This document shows positions 14,951-20,086 of a DNA stretch of 20,086 nucleotides, piece by piece. Numbering within the stretch: position 1 is the stretch's first letter; each line of letters starts with the position of its first letter. The position numbers and the translations under genes were made by a program. The DNA comes from JANPCX01 sp046049865 (GTDB lineage Bacteria > Pseudomonadota > Gammaproteobacteria > Burkholderiales > Burkholderiaceae_C), in contig JBJOQO010000060.1 in assembly GCA_046049865.1 (NCBI GenBank), positions 1 to 20,086 of the forward strand, in the 5' to 3' direction. The notes under the pieces are model-generated. The model was not told the DNA's origin, searched no databases, and saw only the letters and a program-made list of their open reading frames with translations.

Positions 14951-15739
14951 ATGGCCCAAATTCATCCGACCGCCTTGGTGGCAAGTACGGCGCAGTTGGC
15001 GGACGATGTCACTGTCGGTGCCTACACCCTGATCGGACCTGACGTCTCCATCGGGGCTGGCAGCCGTATCGGCCCACACTGCGTGATTGAGGGCCATACC
15101 CGCATTGGCCGCGACAACCAAATTTTTCAGTTCAGCTCTATCGGGGCCGCGCCGCAAGACATGAAGTACGCGGGTGAGCCGACGGAGTTGATCATCGGCG
15201 ACCGCAACACCATCCGTGAGTTTTGTACGTTCAACACCGGCACCGTGCAAGACGGTGGTGCCACGTGCATTGGCAGCGACAACTGGATCATGGCCTATGT
15301 GCACATCGCCCATGATTGCCAGTTGGGCGACCACATCATCCTGGCCAATAACGCCACCCTGGCAGGCCATGTGCATTTGGCCGACTGGGTGTTCATCGGT
15401 GGCCTCACCGGCATCCACCAATTCGTGAAGATTGGCGCGCATGCCATGGCGGGGTTTGCCAGTGCGGTGACACAGGATGTGCCGCCCTTCATGACGGTTG
15501 ATGGCAATCCGCTGGCCGTGCACGGCTTCAATGTGGTGGGCTTGCGTCGCCGTGGGTTCACAGCAGAACGTATCGCCGGGGTGAAACAAATGCACAAGTT
15601 GCTCTACCGCCAAAGCAAGACTTTGGCCCAGGCCACACAAGAGATTGCTGCGCTGGCCCACTCATCGCCCGAATCCCGCGAAGACGTTGCGTTGATGACT
15701 GCCTTTTTGGCTCAAGCCACACGCGGCATTGCGCGCTGA
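14951..15739 (+). CDS. lpxA: UDP-N-acetylglucosamine O-acyltransferase LpxA
   Basis: LpxA performs the first step of lipid A synthesis, moving a 3-hydroxyacyl chain from ACP to the 3-OH of UDP-GlcNAc. The 262-residue product has a hexapeptide-repeat beta-helix (about 1-185; IHPTALV, VGAYTLIGP, IGPHCVIEGHTRIG) and the catalytic His at 121 in VHIAHDCQLGDH. GLTGIHQFVKIGAHAM and the C-terminal helical domain (NVVGLRRRGFTAERI onward) follow. The length equals that of the E. coli protein. GGGGA lies about eight bases before ATG 14951. lpxB follows after 6 bases. Confidence 0.98.
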   Translation: MAQIHPTALVASTAQLADDVTVGAYTLIGPDVSIGAGSRIGPHCVIEGHTRIGRDNQIFQFSSIGAAPQDMKYAGEPTELIIGDRNTIREFCTFNTGTVQDGGATCIGSDNWIMAYVHIAHDCQLGDHIILANNATLAGHVHLADWVFIGGLTGIHQFVKIGAHAMAGFASAVTQDVPPFMTVDGNPLAVHGFNVVGLRRRGFTAERIAGVKQMHKLLYRQSKTLAQATQEIAALAHSSPESREDVALMTAFLAQATRGIAR

Positions 15740-15745
15740 AAGTCC

Positions 15746-16894
15746 ATGACCCGAACATCGCCTCAGCTTGCGATGGTGGCGGGCGAAGCCTCGGGTGATT
15801 TGTTGTCCGGTTTGTTGCTGGCGGGGCTGCAGTCGCGCTGGCCCGAGCTCCAGTCTTTCGGCATTGGTGGACCGCACATGCAGGCGCAAGGGTTCGACGC
15901 CTGGTGGCCGCACGACACCCTCTCCGTGCACGGCTACAGCCTGGAAGTGTTCAGTCGTGTCTTTGGCATTTGGCGCATACGCCGTGCCTTGGGTGCGCGC
16001 CTGCTGCAGGCACGGCCTGATGTGTTTATCGGAGTGGATGCACCCGACTTCAACTTAGGCCTGGAGGCCAGACTCAAAGCCCAGGGCATCAAGACGGTGC
16101 ACTTCGTCAGCCCATCCATCTGGGCCTGGCGGCCCGAGCGCATACACACCATAGGCCAAGCCGTTGACCTCATGCTGTGCGTGTTTCCCTTCGAGCCCGC
16201 TCTCTACGAGAAGCACGGTATTGCGGCTGCGTATGTTGGTCATCCGCTGGCCGATGCCATCCCGCTGGACGTGCCGCGTGCACAGAGCCGCATGGCCCTG
16301 GGGTTGAGCGAAGCGGACACCGTCATCGCCGTGTTGCCTGGCAGTCGCAGCTCAGAAATCCGCTACATCGCACCCCGTTTTGCGGCTGCGATGGCCTTGA
16401 TGCACCAGCACAATCCTGCACTGCGTTTTGTCTTGCCCATTGCGCCTGGCAAGCGGCCCGGCATTGAAGCTGCGCTGGCTGTGCATGCGCCGCAGGTTCC
16501 AGTGCAGTTGCTGGATGGGCAGTCGCACACGGCACTGGCCGCCTGCGATGTCACCTTGATCGCCAGTGGCACCGCCACCTTGGAGGCGGCTTTGTTCAAA
16601 CGGCCCATGGTCATTGCCTACAACATGCATCCCCTGTCCGCTCGTTTGATGCGCCGCAAACAATTGCAGCCTTGGGTGGGCCTGCCCAACATCTTGCTGC
16701 AAGACATGGCGGTGCCCGAGTTGTTGCAAGACGATGCATCACCAGAGAAATTGGCGCAAGCGACTTTGGCTTGGCTGACTGACACCTCACGCGCCGCCCG
16801 CTTGGAGCAGCGTTTCACGCAGCTTCACCACGAGCTTCGGCGCAACACTGCCGAAGCCGCTACCCATGCCATCGAAAAAATCCTGGCTCGCTGA
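15746..16894 (+). CDS. lpxB: Lipid-A-disaccharide synthase LpxB
   Basis: LpxB joins UDP-2,3-diacylglucosamine and lipid X to form the lipid A disaccharide at the inner membrane. The 382-residue GT19 glycosyltransferase shows AGEASGD at 12-18, GVDAPDFNLGLE, VSPSIWAWRPER, FPFEPALYEKHG, YVGHPLAD, LPGSRSSEI and the nucleotide-sugar site ASGTATLEAALFKRPMVIAYNM, then GLPNILL. All conserved motifs are present. It starts 6 bases after lpxA, and its last 29 bases overlap the start of rnhB in a different frame. Confidence 0.97.
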   Translation: MTRTSPQLAMVAGEASGDLLSGLLLAGLQSRWPELQSFGIGGPHMQAQGFDAWWPHDTLSVHGYSLEVFSRVFGIWRIRRALGARLLQARPDVFIGVDAPDFNLGLEARLKAQGIKTVHFVSPSIWAWRPERIHTIGQAVDLMLCVFPFEPALYEKHGIAAAYVGHPLADAIPLDVPRAQSRMALGLSEADTVIAVLPGSRSSEIRYIAPRFAAAMALMHQHNPALRFVLPIAPGKRPGIEAALAVHAPQVPVQLLDGQSHTALAACDVTLIASGTATLEAALFKRPMVIAYNMHPLSARLMRRKQLQPWVGLPNILLQDMAVPELLQDDASPEKLAQATLAWLTDTSRAARLEQRFTQLHHELRRNTAEAATHAIEKILAR

Positions 16895-17498
16895 CCAACT
16901 GGCGTTCAGCTTCGACGCCCGCGGCTTGGTGGCCGGCGTGGACGAAGCCGGGCGCGGCCCTTTGGCAGGCCCCGTGGTGGCCGCAGCGGTGATCTTGGAC
17001 GACTTGCGTCCCATCAAGGGTCTGAACGATTCCAAAAAACTCACCGCACTGCGCCGCGAAAAACTCTTCGACGAGATTCGCGCTCAGGCCCTGTGCTGCA
17101 GCATCGCCGAAGCCAGCGTGCAAGAAATCGACGAACTGAACATTCTTCAAGCCACGCTCTTGGCCATGCGCCGTGCGGTTGAGGGCTTGCGCTTGAAGCC
17201 ACAAAAAGTGCTGGTGGATGGCAACCGTTTGCCGGTGCTGAAAGTGCCCTGTGAGGCCATCGTCAAAGGCGATTCCAAGATCAAGGCCATCTCGGCGGCT
17301 TCCATCTTGGCCAAGGTTCACCGCGACCGTTTGTGCCTGCAACTGCATGCGGCGCACCCGGCCTATGGTTTTGATGTGCACAAGGGTTACCCCACGCCGA
17401 CGCACCTCGCAGCGCTGCAGTCCCACGGTGCGTGTGACGCCCACCGGCGTTCGTTTGCGCCCGTGCGTGCGGTCTGTGAAACCTTGCGCGAGGTCTGA
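16866..17498 (+). CDS. rnhB: Ribonuclease HII
   Basis: RNase HII cuts RNA in RNA-DNA hybrids and removes single ribonucleotides from DNA. The 210-residue product has GVDEAGRGPLAGPVV with catalytic Asp26-Glu27, NDSKKLT (54-60), VLVDGN with Asp118, and SAASILAKVHRDRL with the last acidic residue near 154; the substrate-recognition YGFDVHKGYPT follows. The ATG start lies 29 bases inside lpxB, a usual overlap in this conserved lpxA-lpxB-rnhB string. Instead of dnaE, which follows in E. coli, an RNA methyltransferase comes next. Confidence 0.97.
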   Translation: MPSKKSWLADQLAFSFDARGLVAGVDEAGRGPLAGPVVAAAVILDDLRPIKGLNDSKKLTALRREKLFDEIRAQALCCSIAEASVQEIDELNILQATLLAMRRAVEGLRLKPQKVLVDGNRLPVLKVPCEAIVKGDSKIKAISAASILAKVHRDRLCLQLHAAHPAYGFDVHKGYPTPTHLAALQSHGACDAHRRSFAPVRAVCETLREV

Positions 17499-17499
17499 T

Positions 17500-18285
17500 A
17501 TGGCCGCTGTCAAAACCATTCAATCCAAAGACAACCCCCTCCTGGTGCGCCTTCGCAAGCGCTTGAACGATCCAGCCGCTTACCGAAAAAGCGGCGAGGT
17601 GGTGTTGGAGGGCGATCACTTGGGCCGTGCACACTTGCAACGCGGCGGTCAACCGCAACACGTGTTGATCACAGAAGCTGCGTGGCAGGACGCAGAGCTG
17701 AAAGCCTTGGCGATGCGGGCCGACACCGTGTCGATCGTGACCGCAGATCTCATGAAAGGGTTGAGTGCCTTAGAAACACCGCCACCGGTGCTCTTCATCC
17801 TGCCTTGGTCAGAAAATCACAGCGTTCACACCGGCGTTGCCACGGTGGTCCTCGACCGCTTGCAAGACGCGGGCAATGTGGGCACGCTGCTGCGCAGCGC
17901 GGCGGCGTTTGGCTTCAAGCAGGTCGTGGCGCTGAAAGGCTCGGCCGCGCTGTGGTCGTCCAAAGTGCTACGCGCTGGCATGGGCGCGCATTTCGCGCTG
18001 CACCTGGTGGAGGGTGCTGGGCTGCCTGATGTGCATGCTCTGAAGCTGCCCCTCCTGGGAACCAGTTCGCACGGTGCAACGGCGCTCCATGCCACCCACT
18101 TACCCTGGCCATGCGCATGGGTGTTTGGCCACGAAGGGCAGGGCGTGTCGAACGACCTGCTGCAGGCCTGCGACCTCACGCTGACCATCCCGCAGCCAGG
18201 GGGTGAAGAATCGCTCAACGTGGGTGCTGCAGCTGCGGTTTGTTTGTACGAGTCAGCACGGCAACGTTTGTTGCCACCTTCTTGA
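17500..18285 (+). CDS. SpoU/TrmH-family RNA 2'-O-methyltransferase
   Basis: This is a SPOUT-fold methyltransferase expected to methylate a ribose 2'-OH of rRNA or tRNA using S-adenosylmethionine; the exact target is not shown by the sequence. The 261-residue product has an N-terminal substrate-binding domain (about 1-100; IQSKDNPLLVRLRKRLNDPAAYRKSGEVVLEGDH). The three SPOUT motifs follow: LDRLQDAGNVGTLLRSA (118-134), VFGHEGQGVS (208-217) and IPQPGGEESLNVGAAAAV (230-247), which form the knot. The frame opens much earlier (17251), but ATG 17500, one base after the rnhB stop, matches the domain start. It meets ppsR tail to tail with 12 bases between. A 6-bp hairpin (GGCAAC/GTTGCC, 18260-18275) lies in its last codons without a T-tract. 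Confidence 0.93.
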   Translation: MAAVKTIQSKDNPLLVRLRKRLNDPAAYRKSGEVVLEGDHLGRAHLQRGGQPQHVLITEAAWQDAELKALAMRADTVSIVTADLMKGLSALETPPPVLFILPWSENHSVHTGVATVVLDRLQDAGNVGTLLRSAAAFGFKQVVALKGSAALWSSKVLRAGMGAHFALHLVEGAGLPDVHALKLPLLGTSSHGATALHATHLPWPCAWVFGHEGQGVSNDLLQACDLTLTIPQPGGEESLNVGAAAAVCLYESARQRLLPPS

Positions 18286-18297
18286 GGTCGGACTGGT

Positions 18298-19119
18298 TCA
18301 GTACATCAAACGGTCCGGCCGCACATCGCGCAAAATGGTGGTGGCGATTTCTTCAATCGACTTGTGGGTGGACGACAACCAGGCAATGCCCTCACGGCGC
18401 ATCATGGCCTCGGCTTGTTTGACTTCGTCGCGGCAGTTGTCGATGGACGCGTAGCGGCTGTTGGGGCGGCGTTCATTGCGGATTTGACTCAGGCGTTCCG
18501 GGTCTATGGTCAAGCCAAAACATTTTTTCTTGAAGGGGGCCAGCGACGACGGGATCGCATCGCGCTCAAAGTCTTCGGGAATCAAAGGGTAGTTGGCCGC
18601 TTTCACGCCGTGTTGCATGGCGAGGTAGAGCGAGGTGGGTGTTTTGCCGCTGCGGCTCACGCCCACCAAAATCACATCGGCTACTGCGAGGTTCTTTGCC
18701 GACTGACCATCGTCGTGTGCCAGCGAAAAGTTGATGGCCTCGATGCGGTCGGTGTATTCCTGACTCTTGGAAATGTCAGAGAAGCGGCCCACGCGGTGGT
18801 TGGACGTCATCTCCAATTCGGCCTCCAGGGGCTCGATGAAGGTGTTGAACATGTCCAGCACCATGCCCTTGGATTGGGTTTTCACCAAATTCAGGGTTTC
18901 GGGGTCGACCAGGGTAGCGAAGACGATCGGCTTTTTTCCTTCCAACTCGGCGCTGTGGTTGATCTCTGCCACCACTTGGTGGGCTTTGTCCAGGCTGTCG
19001 ATGAAGGGCCTTCGCACATGTCGCGGCTTGATCGCGAACTGGGCCAGGATGGAGTTGCCAAAGGTTTCGGCGGTGATGCCGGTCCCATCGGAGACAAAAA
19101 ATACGGTGCGATTGGGCAT
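18298..19119 (-). CDS. ppsR: PEP synthase regulatory protein (kinase/pyrophosphorylase)
   Basis: PpsR switches PEP synthase off by ADP-dependent phosphorylation and on again by phosphate-dependent dephosphorylation (DUF299 family). The 273-residue product starts MPNRTVFFVSDGTGITAETFGNSIL, a conserved family opening, and has a P-loop GVSRSGKTPTS at 153-163, then LIPEDF, KKKCFGLTIDPERLSQIRNERR and the C-terminal STHKSIEEIATTIL. The frame extends to 19176, but ATG 19119 fits the family start. Its target gene ppsA lies divergently 323 bases away, which supports the assignment. A TATGAT-like -10 (19176-19181, minus strand) lies about 57 bases upstream of the start but has no clear -35. Confidence 0.96.
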   Translation of the reverse strand: MPNRTVFFVSDGTGITAETFGNSILAQFAIKPRHVRRPFIDSLDKAHQVVAEINHSAELEGKKPIVFATLVDPETLNLVKTQSKGMVLDMFNTFIEPLEAELEMTSNHRVGRFSDISKSQEYTDRIEAINFSLAHDDGQSAKNLAVADVILVGVSRSGKTPTSLYLAMQHGVKAANYPLIPEDFERDAIPSSLAPFKKKCFGLTIDPERLSQIRNERRPNSRYASIDNCRDEVKQAEAMMRREGIAWLSSTHKSIEEIATTILRDVRPDRLMY

Positions 19120-19442
19120 GGCGCGTGTGCAAAAAGCGTGTGTAAAAGTTGGCGGCGACCGGCGGGCGCTGGTCAATCATAGAACCAAGCGATCCACAAA
19201 CCTGCACGAAAGCGGCCAGCAGCCCCTAAAATCGCCCCTAACTTATTCCACCCGACCCCCATGCGCTCGTCCTGCCTACACCACCCTTACCCGCCATCAT
19301 GTGATGGTCGCGGGGGTGTGTCTGCGTCGACCGCTGGTGCCTTGCGCCCTCACAGGGCCACGTTGGTGCAGCGCAGTGCGCGCCCAGCAAGGCGGTTGAT
19401 GCGGCTGGAAGCACCGGTTTTTCAACGTTACGGAGCTTTTCC
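19120..19442. promoter_or_regulatory. Divergent ppsR-ppsA intergenic region
   Basis: This 323-base gap should hold both promoters. On the + strand, TAAAAT at 19227-19232 is a possible -10 for ppsA, giving a leader of about 200 bases; no convincing -35 is seen. Within that leader, CCATCA (19294-19299) pairs with TGATGG (19302-19307), and imperfect pairing extends to about 19279-19320. GCCTTGC (19339-19345) can pair with GCAAGGC (19387-19393), enclosing two small GC hairpins (19346-19358 and 19371-19381). These short stems could be chance in GC-rich DNA. Short open frames here look non-coding. Confidence 0.35.
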
Positions 19443-20086
19443 ATGTCAACCCTCAACCTGGCGACCGCCCTGGTCGCACCGTTTGAACAACTGAGAATGA
19501 CCGACGTCGAGTCGGTGGGCGGTAAAAACGCGTCCCTCGGCGAAATGATCAGCCAGTTGGCTGCCTCTGGCGTGCGTGTGCCCGGTGGATTTGCCACCAC
19601 GGCCCATGCCTTCCGCCAGTTCCTGGCCCACCAGGGGCTGGCCGACAAAATCGCCCAGCGGCTGTCCACGCTCAACACGGAGGACGTCAAAGCCCTGGCT
19701 GAAGCCGGCGCCGAAATCCGCCACTGGATTGAAGCGACACCGTTCCCAGCCGACTTGCAAGCGGCCATCACGTCCGAATTCGCCAAGCTCACCGAGGGCA
19801 ACCCCGGTGCGTCGTTTGCTGTGCGCTCTTCTGCCACCGCCGAAGACTTGCCCGACGCCAGCTTTGCCGGCCAGCAGGAAACCTTCCTCAACGTGGTGGG
19901 CATTGACGATGTGCTGGCCAAGATGAAAGAAGTGTTCGCCAGCCTCTACAACGACCGCGCCATCAGCTACCGCGTGCACAAAGGGTTTGCCCATGCCGAC
20001 GTGGCCCTGTCAGCCGGTGTGCAGCGCATGGTGCGCTCTGACCTTGGCGCTGCAGGTGTGATGTTCACCATGGACACCGAGTCGGG
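19443..20086 (+). CDS. ppsA: Phosphoenolpyruvate synthase (5' part, cut by window end)
   Basis: PpsA converts pyruvate and ATP to PEP, AMP and phosphate for gluconeogenesis. Only the first 214 codons of a protein of about 790 residues are present; the frame is open to the window edge. The N-terminal ATP-binding domain is clear: LRMTDVESVGGKNASLGEMI, GVRVPGGFATTAHAFRQF, FAVRSSATAEDLPDASFAGQQETFLNV, then VFASLYNDRAISYR and GVQRMVRSDLGAAGVMFTMDTES. ATG 19443 has GGAG at 19432-19435 with 7-base spacing. It is regulated post-translationally by the divergent ppsR product. Confidence 0.96.
   Translation, partial: MSTLNLATALVAPFEQLRMTDVESVGGKNASLGEMISQLAASGVRVPGGFATTAHAFRQFLAHQGLADKIAQRLSTLNTEDVKALAEAGAEIRHWIEATPFPADLQAAITSEFAKLTEGNPGASFAVRSSATAEDLPDASFAGQQETFLNVVGIDDVLAKMKEVFASLYNDRAISYRVHKGFAHADVALSAGVQRMVRSDLGAAGVMFTMDTES

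Noticed and set aside
14387..15661. Long minus-strand open frame (over 400 codons) opposite fabZ and lpxA
   Set aside because: It is a shadow of the real genes caused by GC-rich codon use; its translation is His/Gln-rich with no known domain, while the + strand has full family motifs.
18260..18275. GGCAAC/GTTGCC hairpin as terminator between the methyltransferase gene and ppsR
   Set aside because: The stem is 6 bp, lies within coding sequence and is not followed by a T-tract; not enough to call a terminator.
19261..19494. 77-codon + strand open frame ahead of ppsA
   Set aside because: It overlaps the ppsA start in another frame, has no ribosome binding site and no recognisable content.

Overview
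The window looks like the chromosome of a betaproteobacterium, most likely Burkholderiales and probably Comamonadaceae. This rests on the look of the proteins, the fairly high GC content and the gene order; I could not run a database search. Almost all of it is a conserved block of housekeeping and envelope genes on the + strand. The less ordinary content lies in the left edge and in the gaps between genes.

Left edge (1-706): a minus-strand coding start that resembles the N-terminus of an IS30-family transposase runs off the window. Next to it is an orphan + strand ORF (100-669) that I do not recognise and that may be a gene cut at its 5' end by the insertion. Then comes a minus-strand bifunctional NAD(P)H-hydrate repair enzyme (nnr). 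The 472-bp gap between nnr and rpsB (2249-2720) holds a striking nested set of inverted repeats that could fold as a three-way junction. It is followed by an extended -10 promoter and the rpsB leader.

Translation and isoprenoid/phospholipid block (2721-8772): rpsB, tsf, pyrH, frr, uppS, cdsA and dxr, all on the + strand. A hairpin plus T-tract between rpsB and tsf looks like an attenuator with a competing alternative hairpin. From uppS to dxr the genes are tightly packed.

Insertion between dxr and rseP (8774-9101): a 328-bp element with 16-bp terminal inverted repeats (15/16 match), flanked by a perfect 5-bp duplication CTAAC that contains the dxr stop codon. It encodes no transposase. The ends resemble IS1380-family (ISEcp1-type) ends, so I read it as a MITE-like non-autonomous transposon that landed inside an essential operon.

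Envelope block (9122-18285): rseP, bamA, skp/ompH, lpxD, fabZ, lpxA, lpxB and rnhB in the order familiar from proteobacteria, then a SpoU/TrmH-family RNA methyltransferase. These genes build lipid A and insert outer-membrane proteins; several neighbours overlap or nearly touch.

Right edge (18298-20086): ppsR (minus strand) and ppsA (plus strand, cut by the window end) diverge from a 323-bp gap. PpsR is the kinase/phosphorylase that controls PpsA, so the pair is a functional unit. I found no rRNA, tRNA, CRISPR array, prophage or defence system. The best candidates for something undescribed are the 328-bp element and the three-way inverted-repeat structure.
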